From JAYPWI01 sp964629575 (GTDB taxonomy: Bacteria > Actinomycetota > Acidimicrobiia > Acidimicrobiales > Poriferisodalaceae): a DNA stretch of 64,000 bases. Under the pieces are notes generated by a model. The model made no database searches. It saw only the letters and a list, made by a program, of their open reading frames with translations, and had not been told where the DNA came from. The position numbers and the translations under genes were made by a program. Location of the stretch: assembly GCA_964629575.1 (NCBI GenBank), contig CAZVUM010000014.1, positions 17,614 through 81,613 on the forward strand. The letters are read 5' to 3'. Positions 1 to 8,654 of this stretch are shown one piece after another. Position 1 is the first letter of the stretch, and each line of letters begins with the position of its first letter.

Positions 1-9
1 CCCTCCGGG

Positions 10-885
10 TCAGGAGGCGGGGATCGCTGCGGCGTACCGCACGGGCTCGTCGAGCCACACTGTTCCCGACGCCCGCGACCGTGGTGAGAACACGACGATG
101 CGCGGCTCACCCACCCATCCGTAGATCACTCCGTCGCCTTCTGTCGCCCAGCGCAGTAGCGCGGGCGCGCCGTCGACCTCATTGCTGAAGGGCACCGTGG
201 AGGCCCTCTCGGCCGTGGCGATCTCGAGGCGGGCGGTTGTTCCTTCCTCAGCGACCCACGCCGCCACCATGTCACCCAGGGCTGAGACGGCGGGCGGAGG
301 GGCGTCGGGGACCATCGGCGCGTCGAACGTCGCGCTCCAGGAGCCACCGGCGGTCGGGCTCACAAGCACCCGGTCACAAGGATGGTCACAGAGCAGCGTC
401 ACAGCCCCCGACGGACGATCCGGGGGAGGCGGCTCGAGAGCGAGCTCTTCGATGCGGCCCCGGGCATCGATGCGATGAGCCCCCGCCGAGGTCCTCGCAA
501 TGACCACAGATCGGTCTTCCGAATCGAACGACTCGACCACCTCCCCGAGCGGATGGTCGGCGAGGACGCCGACGAGATCGCCGTCGAGATCGATCACCAC
601 CAGCTTCGAGTCCGTGAGGACCACGACGACCGCGCCGGTCATGAAACCGATTGCACCGAACGTCTCGCTGTCGAGCTCCAGCGCCCGATCGAGGCGCCGC
701 AGGCCCACTGCGGCGGGATCGATCGTCGTGGTCGGCGCAGCCGTCACCTGGACCTCCACAGGGAGCTCCGCGCTGTACGTGGACAGCACCGCCGGAACGG
801 CGAGCACGATGAGCGTGGCGCCGGCCGCGACCGCGAGGGCCGAACGTCGTCGACCAGCTTCCATCGCCTCGGGCGACTGCGCCAT
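10..885 (-). CDS. Hypothetical membrane-anchored protein
   Basis: A 291-residue protein of unknown function. The N-terminus (MAQSPEAMEAGRRRS) is followed by one strong hydrophobic segment at about residues 16-36 and then a Thr/Pro-containing spacer, so it is probably anchored in the membrane with the C-terminal domain outside. The exterior part is rich in short beta-type stretches, suggesting a beta-propeller-like fold, but no family is recognised. A longer reading is open up to 984; the ATG at 885 was chosen because it lies 26 bp after the stop of the upstream c-di-GMP gene and directly precedes the charged residues before the membrane helix. Probably co-transcribed with that gene. Confidence 0.6.
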   Translation of the reverse strand: MAQSPEAMEAGRRRSALAVAAGATLIVLAVPAVLSTYSAELPVEVQVTAAPTTTIDPAAVGLRRLDRALELDSETFGAIGFMTGAVVVVLTDSKLVVIDLDGDLVGVLADHPLGEVVESFDSEDRSVVIARTSAGAHRIDARGRIEELALEPPPPDRPSGAVTLLCDHPCDRVLVSPTAGGSWSATFDAPMVPDAPPPAVSALGDMVAAWVAEEGTTARLEIATAERASTVPFSNEVDGAPALLRWATEGDGVIYGWVGEPRIVVFSPRSRASGTVWLDEPVRYAAAIPAS

Positions 886-911
886 CACCCGAGTCTGCCG
901 CACCGACGACC

Positions 912-3158
912 TCAGGTCGGTCGCAGCGGTAGCTCGGCCACGGGAGCCGGGGACGCGATGTGGTAGCCCTGCGCCCACGGACACCCAAGCTCCGCCAGAA
1001 CGCGCTGTTGGTCCTGAGTCTCCACACCCTCCGCGATCACGGTCAGATCCAGAGCGTGGGCCATCGACACGATCGCCTGCACAGCGGCCCGGTCGTCGTC
1101 ATCGGCCACCACACCGTGCACGAGTGTCTGATGGATCTTGATGGTGTCGATCGGGCAGCGCCTGAGCCGATCGAGCGATGAGTGTCCGGTACCGAAGTCG
1201 TCGATCGCGAGGCCGACACCGAGGTCGTGCAGCTCGTCGAGCGTCGCGAGAACCGTGCCGGGCTCGCCGCTCAGAGCTGCCTCGCTCACCTCGAGCACGA
1301 CCGAGGCCGGCGTTGCCTCGTGGGTGGTCAGCACCTCGTCGACCCGGGCGGCGAAGCCAGCTGTGGCGAGCGACCCAGGGGTGAGGTTGACGGCCGCAAA
1401 CGGAACCGGCTCGCCGCGGTCGCACCTCGACGGGGCGAGCTCGGAGAGGGCTGTCGCGAGTACCCACAGATCGACGTCTGCGGCCAACCCCGCCGAGGTC
1501 GCGATGTCGATCAGCTCCTGGGGGCGCACGTCGCCACGGCTGGGGTGGTGCCAGCGAACGTATGCCTCATATCCCACGAGCCCTCCGTCGTCGAGAGCGA
1601 TGACAGGCTGGTAGTACAGCTCGAGCTCACGGCGATCGATGGCCTTGGTGATCTCGGCGGCTCGCTCGGCGCGACCCTGCTCCTCTTCGTCGGCGGTCAG
1701 CTCGTAGACCACGTGGCGCGCCTTGCCCGATGCCTTCGCCTGGTACATCGCCTGGTCGGCGCGGCGCAGGAGATCGTCTGGCGCAGCGCTTCCGCCCGCG
1801 CCGACGGCGATGCCGATGCTCGAAGTCGTCGACACGGGGGTCCCACCCAGCTGAAACGGCTGCTCGAACGCGGTCTTGAGTCGTTCGGCCACAGCAACAG
1901 CGTCGGTCGGGTCGCGGAGATCCGAGCAGAGGACCACGAATTCATCGCCACCGAACCGCGCAACGGTGTCACTCGGGCGTACCGAGGAGCGAAAGCGGTC
2001 CGCGACGAGCATGAGCAGATCGTCGCCGGCGCTGTGGCCGAGCTCATCGTTGACCGCTTTGAAGCCGTCGAGATCACAGAACAGCAGCCCTACCGCTGCC
2101 CCAGACCGCGAGGAGCGAAGGAGCGCGTCGCCCAGGCGATCGATCAGCTTCGCCCGATTGGCGAGGCCGGTCAGCGGGTCGTGGAGGGCCTGCTGCACCA
2201 GGAGCGTCTCCATCTCGCGTCGACGCGAGATGTCGGTGACGAGGCTGTCGGCCATCCGATCGAACGACGCAGCCGCCTTCGCGAGCTCGTCGTCTCCATG
2301 GATCCCGGTGCGCTGGTCGAGCCGACCCTCTCCGATCGCCTCAGCGGTCGCGGCGAGTCGACGGAGGCGACCAGACAGCGAACGACCGAGGTGAGCGACA
2401 ACCACTACGAGGACACAGGCCAGCGCGATCAGCGCAAGGACGGTGGCCACCATCACCCCGCGCGCTCCAGACGACGCCGTCGGCACGGTGACCTCGATGG
2501 TCCACGGCGTGCCGTTCACGTCGAGGGAGCTCGTCTCCGAGTCCCCTCCCGCGGTCGATACCCCGGCCAGGATCTGATCCCCCGAAGTCAACCGGAGATC
2601 GAGCCCGCTCAGGCGCAGCGGTTCGGTCAGCACCGTGGCGTCGACCAGGGCCACCACGGCTGCATCACCATCCGAACCGACGAGCGGCTGCGCGATCTGG
2701 AACACGGATGTCCGGTCGTCCCATCGTCCTGCCACGGCCTGACCCGCGAGCGCCTCGCCGACCAGGCCTGGATCGGAGCGGTCGGCCGCGTCCCGCTCGG
2801 TCGTCACCACCACGCCGTCGGTCGAGTGAACAGTGAGCGCCTCGATCGGGCCCCACCAGAGCTCGGCCTGAGCGAGCGCCTCCCCGGCGGCTTGCCGCTG
2901 CGCGTCATCTCCCCCGCGGGCGACCCCGATGGCAGGAAGAATCAGGTCGGGCCATTCTGCGATACCCGCGAGTTCCGCGTGGGCGAGCGCGAGCCGCTGT
3001 TCGACGATTCCGCCGGCAAGGCGTGCCGTGCGTTCTGCCTCGGCCGCCGCATCGTCCCGGGCGGCGTCGCGTGCGATCGCTGACGCGGCAAGTCCCAGCG
3101 CGATGAGGGGCACGAGCGCGAACGCCAGCGCGAAGAGGAGGGAACGCCGAACAGTCAT
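912..3158 (-). CDS. Diguanylate cyclase/phosphodiesterase, HAMP-GGDEF-EAL membrane protein
   Basis: A 748-residue c-di-GMP turnover protein. Two membrane helices (about 8-30 and 233-255) bracket an extracytoplasmic sensor domain, followed by HAMP (about 255-310), GGDEF (about 325-480) and EAL (about 500-745) domains. The GGDEF motif is intact near residue 404 and an RxxD inhibitory site (RPSD) stands five residues before it. In the EAL domain the signature reads EAY instead of EAL and KID reads KIH, but the Glu of EAY, VNLTP Asn, EVSE Glu, DDFGTG Asp pair, Lys, AEGVET Glu and QGY Gln remain. Cyclase activity therefore looks likely; phosphodiesterase activity is possible but uncertain. ATG start. 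Confidence 0.9.
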   Translation of the reverse strand: MTVRRSLLFALAFALVPLIALGLAASAIARDAARDDAAAEAERTARLAGGIVEQRLALAHAELAGIAEWPDLILPAIGVARGGDDAQRQAAGEALAQAELWWGPIEALTVHSTDGVVVTTERDAADRSDPGLVGEALAGQAVAGRWDDRTSVFQIAQPLVGSDGDAAVVALVDATVLTEPLRLSGLDLRLTSGDQILAGVSTAGGDSETSSLDVNGTPWTIEVTVPTASSGARGVMVATVLALIALACVLVVVVAHLGRSLSGRLRRLAATAEAIGEGRLDQRTGIHGDDELAKAAASFDRMADSLVTDISRRREMETLLVQQALHDPLTGLANRAKLIDRLGDALLRSSRSGAAVGLLFCDLDGFKAVNDELGHSAGDDLLMLVADRFRSSVRPSDTVARFGGDEFVVLCSDLRDPTDAVAVAERLKTAFEQPFQLGGTPVSTTSSIGIAVGAGGSAAPDDLLRRADQAMYQAKASGKARHVVYELTADEEEQGRAERAAEITKAIDRRELELYYQPVIALDDGGLVGYEAYVRWHHPSRGDVRPQELIDIATSAGLAADVDLWVLATALSELAPSRCDRGEPVPFAAVNLTPGSLATAGFAARVDEVLTTHEATPASVVLEVSEAALSGEPGTVLATLDELHDLGVGLAIDDFGTGHSSLDRLRRCPIDTIKIHQTLVHGVVADDDDRAAVQAIVSMAHALDLTVIAEGVETQDQQRVLAELGCPWAQGYHIASPAPVAELPLRPT

Positions 3159-3223
3159 CCTGAGCTGCGGCAGACTGGCCCCGGTGCCACTCTGCGTGAA
3201 TTGTCAGCCTACAAGGGTGGTGG

Positions 3224-4000
3224 TCACCGAGCCGTCCAGCCCCCATCGACCGTGAGGTGGGTGCCGGTGACATAGGAGCTGGCGTCCGAAGCGAGGAACA
3301 GGACGGCGCCGTCCAGCTCGTGGAGTGCTCCGCCGCGGCGCATCGCCGTGTTGCGGTTGATCCAGTTGGTCATCGAGTCGTCGTCGAACATGACCTGGGT
3401 CAGCTCGGTCTCGAAGTAGCCCGGGCACAAGGCATTGACCCTCACGCCACGCTTGGCCCACTGCACGCCCAGGTCGCGTGAGAGGTTCACCAGGCCGGCC
3501 TTGCTCGCCGCGTACGCAGGCTGGAGGTTGGGTGCCGAGGCGACCAGGCCGTGGACCGAGGCGATGTTGATGATGCTGCCATTGCCGCGCTCGAACATGT
3601 CCCGCGCTGCGAGGCCACTGAGCAGGAAGCAGGCGTTGAGGTTGACGTCCACGACATGACGGAAGAGACCGACGTCGGCCTCCTCGGCGGGATGCACTGC
3701 GTCGCTGATGCCCGCGTTGTTCACGAGGACGTCGATCCGGCCGTAGTGCTCGACGGTTCGGTCGATCAGTGCGGCGCACTGCTCGTCGTCGGCGACGTCG
3801 CACTGAATAGCCAGTGCATCAGGCAGCTCGCTCACCAGCGCTTCCAACCGCTCCTTGCGTCGGGCCGCAGCGACCACCTTGGCGCCCGCGGCGGAGAAGA
3901 CATGGGCGAACCTCTCGCCGATGCCGCTGGAGGCGCCGGTGATCACACAGACCCGGTCGTCGAGGCGGAAGGGAGTGACGATGTCGATCGGCTCGGCCAT
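3224..4000 (-). CDS. SDR family oxidoreductase
   Basis: A 258-residue classical short-chain dehydrogenase. It has the cofactor motif TGASSGIG, the NNAG motif, and the catalytic YAASK, and ends with the usual TGxxLTVDGG segment. NAD(P)-dependent oxidation of an alcohol or reduction of a ketone is expected; the substrate is unknown. The frame is open to 4036, but the ATG at 4000 (MAEPIDIV) fits the family and has TACCGT 7 nt upstream, a pattern expected for a leaderless mRNA. It diverges from the LLM gene at 4066, sharing a 65-bp promoter region, so the two may act in one catabolic route. Confidence 0.88.
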   Translation of the reverse strand: MAEPIDIVTPFRLDDRVCVITGASSGIGERFAHVFSAAGAKVVAAARRKERLEALVSELPDALAIQCDVADDEQCAALIDRTVEHYGRIDVLVNNAGISDAVHPAEEADVGLFRHVVDVNLNACFLLSGLAARDMFERGNGSIINIASVHGLVASAPNLQPAYAASKAGLVNLSRDLGVQWAKRGVRVNALCPGYFETELTQVMFDDDSMTNWINRNTAMRRGGALHELDGAVLFLASDASSYVTGTHLTVDGGWTAR

Positions 4001-4065
4001 TCGGCGGACGGTAATCCACACGTGCCGACCCGGCACGTCCTGCGCCGGTCCTTTAGCCTGATCGC

Positions 4066-4962
4066 ATGAAGATTCGCGTCGGCTTCGGTCTCGGAACCCG
4101 TTCGTTCACCAACGATCACCACACGTTCGACCCATTCGTCGACGCTCTCGAGGAGCTCAACTTCGACTCCTTGTGGTTGAGCGAACGCCTCGGCGGGGAG
4201 TGTCCCGACCCCATCGTCGGGCTCGCATACGCGGCCGGCCGCACGACCCGGATGAAGTTCGGCTTCTCCGTGCTCGTGCTTCCGGGCCGCAACCTGTCGG
4301 TTCTGGCCAAGGAGCTCGCCAGCCTCGATCGCTTGTCGGATGGCCGACTCCTCCCCGCCTTCGGGCTCGGGGTAGCCGATGTCCATGAGCAGGCGGCCTT
4401 CGGGGTCGAGCGCAAGCAGCGAGCGAAGATCTTCAACGAAGCGCTCCCCCTCCTCAAGCAGATGTGGGAGGACGGGCCACTCACTCACCACGGCGAGTTC
4501 TACGACTACGAGGAGATCGACATTCTCCCGAAGCCGAGCCAAAAGCCGATGGACGTCTGGCTCGGCGGCGCTGCCGATGTGGAGCTTCGCCGCTGCGGTC
4601 GGTTCGGCGACGGCTGGCTGCCCTCGTTCTGCACGCCAGACATGGCAGCGGCCGGCTGGAAGATCGTCAACGAGAGCGCGGACGAACACGAGCGCTTCAT
4701 GGATCCTGAGCACTTCGGGGTCCTCGTCCCCTATACCCACGGCGACCTCACCCCGGGCTACAAGCAGATCCTCGAGCGCCGTGCCCCCGATGTCGACCCC
4801 TCGGAGATCATCCCGACAGGCTGGCAGGGGCTGCGGGATCAGCTCGAGCGCTTCGTCGAGGTCGGGGCATCCAAGTTCGTTCCGATCCTCGTCGGCGAAC
4901 CCGACGACTGGTTCGCAGAGCTCGAGGGCGTCGCCGAGACCGTCCTCACGATCCAGAACTGA
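4066..4962 (+). CDS. LLM class F420-dependent oxidoreductase
   Basis: A 298-residue TIM-barrel enzyme of the bacterial luciferase-like family, resembling the mycobacterial MSMEG_3544-type subgroup predicted to use coenzyme F420. Visible features are the N-terminal GFGLGTRSF strand, LWLSERL, the DRLSDGRLLPAFGLG segment and a C-terminal GWLPSF region. It probably carries out a hydride transfer to or from F420 on an unknown substrate. ATG start, with TAGCCT 6 nt upstream and no Shine-Dalgarno sequence, which suggests leaderless translation. It overlaps the convergent TetR gene by 17 bp. F420 rather than FMN use is inferred from the subgroup, not from residues proven here. Confidence 0.85.
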   Translation: MKIRVGFGLGTRSFTNDHHTFDPFVDALEELNFDSLWLSERLGGECPDPIVGLAYAAGRTTRMKFGFSVLVLPGRNLSVLAKELASLDRLSDGRLLPAFGLGVADVHEQAAFGVERKQRAKIFNEALPLLKQMWEDGPLTHHGEFYDYEEIDILPKPSQKPMDVWLGGAADVELRRCGRFGDGWLPSFCTPDMAAAGWKIVNESADEHERFMDPEHFGVLVPYTHGDLTPGYKQILERRAPDVDPSEIIPTGWQGLRDQLERFVEVGASKFVPILVGEPDDWFAELEGVAETVLTIQN

Positions 4963-5524
4963 CGAGCGCCTGTACCGCTGCACCGAGGCGCCCGACGAAC
5001 TCCTCGTCGTCATCGCCCCCGTGATCGAGCCAGTCCAAGACGCCCTCCCACACCAGGGTCACCGCGACCTCGATGACCCATCTGACCTCGGTGCCATCGC
5101 CGCGAATTCCGGCGCTGACCAAGGGCGTGAGGTCGTTGACGACCCGGGAGCGGAGCTCGGCTGCGTACGCCGCGAACGCGGCCTCCCGACTGGCACGACG
5201 CACGAGCAGCCGAACCCCGTCGGGCTTCTGCCGCGCAACTGCGAGCACGGCCCGAATCGCGCCGTGCTCTTCTCCGGCGGTCACGCGAGCGTCGAACTCG
5301 GAGCCCATCGTCGCCAGAACGTCCTCGAGGATCGCGCGATAGAGCTCGACCTTGCCCTCGGTGTGCCGGTACAGGAGCACTTTGCTCACCCCGGCACGGG
5401 AGGCGATCTCCTCCATCGACGTCTCGGTGTATCCGCCATGGGCAAACGCTGCGGCAGCAGCTGCGAGAATCGACTCGCGCCGCTCCTGCCGGCTCAGCCT
5501 GGGGCGCACGTCGGGTCCCGACAT
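4946..5524 (-). CDS. TetR/AcrR family transcriptional regulator
   Basis: A 192-residue regulator. The N-terminal helix-turn-helix is clear (RESILAAAAAAFAHGGYTET followed by SMEEIASRAGVSKVLLYRH, about residues 16-56). The ligand-binding C-terminal half is divergent, as is normal. The ATG at 5524 lies 23 bp before the assembly gap and has TAGGCT 9 nt upstream. It faces the RhtA-like exporter across the gap, so it may control that exporter as well as itself; this is inference from position only. Confidence 0.9.
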   Translation of the reverse strand: MSGPDVRPRLSRQERRESILAAAAAAFAHGGYTETSMEEIASRAGVSKVLLYRHTEGKVELYRAILEDVLATMGSEFDARVTAGEEHGAIRAVLAVARQKPDGVRLLVRRASREAAFAAYAAELRSRVVNDLTPLVSAGIRGDGTEVRWVIEVAVTLVWEGVLDWLDHGGDDDEEFVGRLGAAVQALVSSGS

Positions 5525-5547
5525 CGTGGCGTGAGCCTAGCTGCGGC

Positions 5548-5647
5548 NNNNNNNNNNNNNNNNNNNNNNNNNNNNNNNNNNNNNNNNNNNNNNNNNNNNN
5601 NNNNNNNNNNNNNNNNNNNNNNNNNNNNNNNNNNNNNNNNNNNNNNN
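5548..5647. other. Assembly gap (100 N)
   Basis: A run of exactly 100 N, the conventional placeholder for a scaffold gap of unknown size. The eight bases before it (5540-5547) and after it (5648-5655) are identical, GCTGCGGC, so the two contig ends may really overlap and the gap may not exist. Confidence 0.99.
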
Positions 5648-5658
5648 GCTGCGGCGTC

Positions 5659-6501
5659 ATGACGGCTTCTCGACCGATCTCACAGCACCCCGAACCGTTC
5701 TTCGTCATCGGGGCGATCTCCCAGTACATGGGCGCCGCGGTCGCGGTTGGACTCTTCGACGATCTGGATCCCGCCACCGTTGCCCTGGTTCGCGTCGCGG
5801 CCGCGGCCGGGATCATCGTGGTCATCCGTCGCTCCTGGCGACGGTCGTGGACTCGCGAGGAGCTCGCCTGGACCGCGGCGTTCGGCGTCGCACTGGCGTC
5901 GATGAACCTTTCGATCTACTTCGCGATCGACGAGCTCCCACTCGGCAACGCCGTCGCCATCGAGTTCACCGGACCGATCGCTGTCGCTGCGCTCGGCTCG
6001 CGAACCGTGCGCTCCCTGGGCGCTCTCCTCCTGGCCGCGCTCGGGGTGGTGGTACTCGCTGGCGTCGAGGCGGACGGAACGCTGCGCGGGGTGCTCTTCG
6101 CTCTCCTCGCGGGGGCATTCTGGGCCGGCTACATCGTGCTCGGCCACCGGGTGGCACAGCGCGGGATGGCCGTTGATGGTCTGGGGGTGGGGATGCTGAT
6201 CGGAGCGCTCGCCATCGCACCGCTCGGGGCAGACGGGCTCGGCCCCGCGATCGAGCAGCCGACCCTCCTTCTCATCGCGGTCACCACCGGCCTGCTGTCC
6301 AACGTGATCCCGTACGGGATCGACCAGGTGGTGATGCGACACATCACGCGCGCCCGCTTCGCGTTTCTGCAAGCGCTGTTGCCTGTCACGGCGACAGTCG
6401 TCGGTTTGATCTCCCTGTCGCAGGTGCCGTCCCTGAGGGAGTCGGTCGGCATCGGCCTGGTGATCGTCGCGATCTTGGCGCGCGGCTCCGTCGACCGTTG
6501 A
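5659..6501 (+). CDS. EamA/DMT family transporter, RhtA-like
   Basis: A 280-residue integral membrane protein with about ten hydrophobic helices arranged as two EamA repeats. The opening (ISQYMGAAVAVGLFDDL) and the AIDELPLGNAVAIEFTGP segment match the RhtA branch of the drug/metabolite transporter superfamily, whose E. coli member exports threonine and homoserine. Export of an amino acid or similar metabolite is likely; the substrate is not determined. The ATG lies only 11 bp after the assembly gap, so the promoter is incompletely known. The TetR gene on the other side of the gap is a plausible regulator. Confidence 0.85.
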   Translation: MTASRPISQHPEPFFVIGAISQYMGAAVAVGLFDDLDPATVALVRVAAAAGIIVVIRRSWRRSWTREELAWTAAFGVALASMNLSIYFAIDELPLGNAVAIEFTGPIAVAALGSRTVRSLGALLLAALGVVVLAGVEADGTLRGVLFALLAGAFWAGYIVLGHRVAQRGMAVDGLGVGMLIGALAIAPLGADGLGPAIEQPTLLLIAVTTGLLSNVIPYGIDQVVMRHITRARFAFLQALLPVTATVVGLISLSQVPSLRESVGIGLVIVAILARGSVDR

Positions 6502-6572
6502 CCAAGGAGCCGCGCGAGGCGGAAGGAGCGCCAGCGACGACCGGATCGGAGGCGTGGCCCGAGCGGTCAGCG

Positions 6573-6608
6573 CTTGTCGCTGCGACGCGCAGTGCCGGAG
6601 GCGACAAG
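6573..6608. repeat. Inverted repeat CTTGTCGC/GCGACAAG
   Basis: Perfect 8-bp arms at 6573-6580 and 6601-6608 separated by 20 bp, in the 177-bp region between the exporter and the DUF4262 gene. There is no T-tract after it. It could be a weak terminator or a regulator site; nothing else was seen in this intergenic stretch. Confidence 0.35.
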
Positions 6609-6678
6609 AGCGGAATGCAGCCACGTGGGAACCACAGACTTCCCTACCTACCGACGTCATAGGCGGCAGACTCTGCGC

Positions 6679-7155
6679 ATGGGCCTCGAGTACGAACCGA
6701 TGGAGCACATGGAGAAGCTCGAGTGGATGCTCGAGACGCACGGCTGGGGAGTGGAGCCGGTCCAACCGGTCGAGGGCGCCGAGCCGCGTCCCGCCTATTC
6801 GTACACCTTCGGACTCGAGGCGCTGTGCGGGCAGCCCGAACTCGTGCTCTTCGGCCTCGCGCCCGCCGCCGCCCGGGGCCTACTCGACCTGATCGTCGGT
6901 CATCTGCGCGCGGACGGCGAACTGCCGGTGGGTCAGCTGTTCAACGGCCTGCTCGACAACGAGCTGATCTCCGCGCTCCTCGATGTCGACCGTGACGAAC
7001 ACGGGCACCTGTTCCCCACGTTGCCCAAGATCTACGGCGATCAGCAGTGGCGGGTACGGCAGTTCGTGTGGCCCGATCGAAGTGGGGCACTGCCGTGGGA
7101 CGCTGGGTGGCCCGAGAAGCTCCGGCTGGCCCAACCGGTGGTGGGCCATTGGTGA
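6679..7155 (+). CDS. DUF4262 domain-containing protein
   Basis: A 158-residue protein matching the DUF4262 pattern: a short N-terminal helix, then SYTFGL, LVLFGL and GHLRADGELPVGQLFNGLL, ending in the WPDRSGALPWDAGW segment. The molecular function of this family is not known. The frame is open from 6574, but the ATG at 6679 (MGLEYEPMEHMEKLEWML) gives the usual family length. It ends 4 bp before the convergent superoxide dismutase stop codon. Confidence 0.8.
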   Translation: MGLEYEPMEHMEKLEWMLETHGWGVEPVQPVEGAEPRPAYSYTFGLEALCGQPELVLFGLAPAAARGLLDLIVGHLRADGELPVGQLFNGLLDNELISALLDVDRDEHGHLFPTLPKIYGDQQWRVRQFVWPDRSGALPWDAGWPEKLRLAQPVVGHW

Positions 7156-7159
7156 GCGG

Positions 7160-7741
7160 TCAGCCGTCGAGCAACGCAGCCACGTGGTCCCAGTTGACCA
7201 GATGGTCCATGAAGGTGTTGACGTAGTCCGGGCGGCGGTTGCGGTAGTCGATGTAGTAGGCGTGCTCCCACACGTCGATGGTGAGCAGCGCCTTGGCCGA
7301 GTGGACGAGCGGGAGGTCGGCGTTGGCGGTCTGCATGATCGACAGACCGCTGCCGTCATCGATGAGCCACGCCCAGCCTGACCCGAATTGACTCATCGCA
7401 GCGGTGGTGAACTGGCTCCGAAACTCTGCGTAGCTGCCGAACGCCTGACCGATCGCATCGGCCACAGCGCCCGTCGGTTCGCCACCGCCTGACGGGGACA
7501 TCGAGTTCCAGTAAAAGGTGTGGTTCCAGATCTGGGCCGCGTTGTTGAACATGCCGCCGCTGGCTGAACCGACGACGGTCTCCAGGTCGGCCGTCGCCAG
7601 TTCGGTTCCCTCGAGCATGCCGTTGAGGTTCGAGACGTAGCCGGCGTGATGCTTGCCGTAGTGGAATTCGAGCGTCTCGGCGCTGATGTGGGGCGCGAGC
7701 GCGTCGAGGTCGTACGGGAGAGGGGGAAGCTCGATCGCCAT
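7160..7741 (-). CDS. sodB: Superoxide dismutase, Fe type
   Basis: A 193-residue Fe/Mn-family superoxide dismutase that converts superoxide to hydrogen peroxide and oxygen in the cytoplasm. Metal ligands are His27 (in HYGKHHAGYV), His74 (IWNHTFYW), and Asp156 and His160 (DVWEH). The FNNAAQIWNH segment with Gln70 in the N-terminal half is the signature of iron-specific enzymes; manganese enzymes carry the equivalent Gln in the C-terminal half. Start ATG at 7741 has an AGGAT-type ribosome site about 6 nt upstream; the longer frame to 7855 is antisense to the rhomboid C-terminus. Cofactor choice is a prediction. Confidence 0.95.
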   Translation of the reverse strand: MAIELPPLPYDLDALAPHISAETLEFHYGKHHAGYVSNLNGMLEGTELATADLETVVGSASGGMFNNAAQIWNHTFYWNSMSPSGGGEPTGAVADAIGQAFGSYAEFRSQFTTAAMSQFGSGWAWLIDDGSGLSIMQTANADLPLVHSAKALLTIDVWEHAYYIDYRNRRPDYVNTFMDHLVNWDHVAALLDG

Positions 7742-7779
7742 CGTGGATCCTCGTGGAAACGGGAACGGGGCCTTCTTTT

Positions 7780-8625
7780 CTATCGGCTCCACGTGCTGGC
7801 TCCATAGAACGCCACCCCCACGGCGATCACGCCGATGACGAAAAGAAGCAGCCACTGTCGTGCATGGTCGGTGCGTGTGAGCCGACGGCGTTGATCACCG
7901 ACGGCGATGCCAGCGAAGACACCTGCGACCAGCCCGCCGAGGTGACCACCGATCGAGATGTTCGGGATCAGGAACGAGATCACCACGTTGATCGCGATCA
8001 GGCTGCCGATGCCGTCGTTCCATGGATCGCCGCCACTGAGCTTCTCAGTGAGGAACAGCGCCCCCATGAGGCCATAGACCGCGCCCGAGGCGCCGACCGT
8101 CGGCGAGTTCGGCGACAACAGCAGCGCACCGGCCGAGCCACCCAAGAGCGACACCGCGTAGATCCCACAGAAGCGGGAGACGCCCACGACCTGCTCGAGG
8201 CGTCGCCCCAGCAAGAACAACATGATCATGTTCATCGCGACGTGGCGGATGTCGGCGTGGAGGAAGGTCCCGGTGACGATGCGCCACCACTCCCCCAACA
8301 CGTCCACTCCGGGGCCCCAGACCGAGTAATCGCGCGTCACCTCGAAACGCAGTGAACTGCCGCCCAACTCGCCGAGTTCGTGTGTGCCGAAGAACACAGC
8401 GACGTTGGCGGCAACGAGAACGAGCGTTGCGGTGACCCTGGGCTGTCGTCCGCTTGCTCGCTGCACGATCCGCTGCTCGCGCTTCGACGGCGCCGATGCC
8501 TTCACACACTCGAAGCAGTGAGCGCCGACCGAGGCCTGGCGCAGGCACACGTGGCAGGCCGGCCGTCCGCAGCGGGTGCATTGCCGTCCGGTCTCAACCT
8601 CGGTGTGATGGAAGCAGGTCGCCAC
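7780..8625 (-). CDS. Rhomboid family intramembrane serine protease with N-terminal zinc-binding domain
   Basis: A 281-residue membrane protease cleaving transmembrane substrates. Catalytic Ser180 (GASGAVYG) and His228 (GGHLGG) are present within about seven hydrophobic helices, along with the early WWRIVTGTFLHA loop. The first 40 residues form a Cys/His-rich zinc-ribbon or B-box-like domain (CFHH, CTRCGRPACHVC, HCFEC), as found in many actinobacterial rhomboids. Start taken as GTG 8625 because it places this domain at the N-terminus and has TACCTT 8 nt upstream; upstream codons in frame are arginine-rich and belong to the intergenic stretch and the zincin gene's 3' end. It lies 29 bp after the zincin gene and may share its mRNA. 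Confidence 0.88.
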   Translation of the reverse strand: MATCFHHTEVETGRQCTRCGRPACHVCLRQASVGAHCFECVKASAPSKREQRIVQRASGRQPRVTATLVLVAANVAVFFGTHELGELGGSSLRFEVTRDYSVWGPGVDVLGEWWRIVTGTFLHADIRHVAMNMIMLFLLGRRLEQVVGVSRFCGIYAVSLLGGSAGALLLSPNSPTVGASGAVYGLMGALFLTEKLSGGDPWNDGIGSLIAINVVISFLIPNISIGGHLGGLVAGVFAGIAVGDQRRRLTRTDHARQWLLLFVIGVIAVGVAFYGASTWSR

Positions 8626-8654
8626 AGACTGCGAAGGTAGATCGCCCGCCGCGA

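Noticed and set aside
1182..3083. A 633-codon plus-strand frame
   Set aside because: Antisense to the GGDEF-EAL gene and without any recognisable motif.
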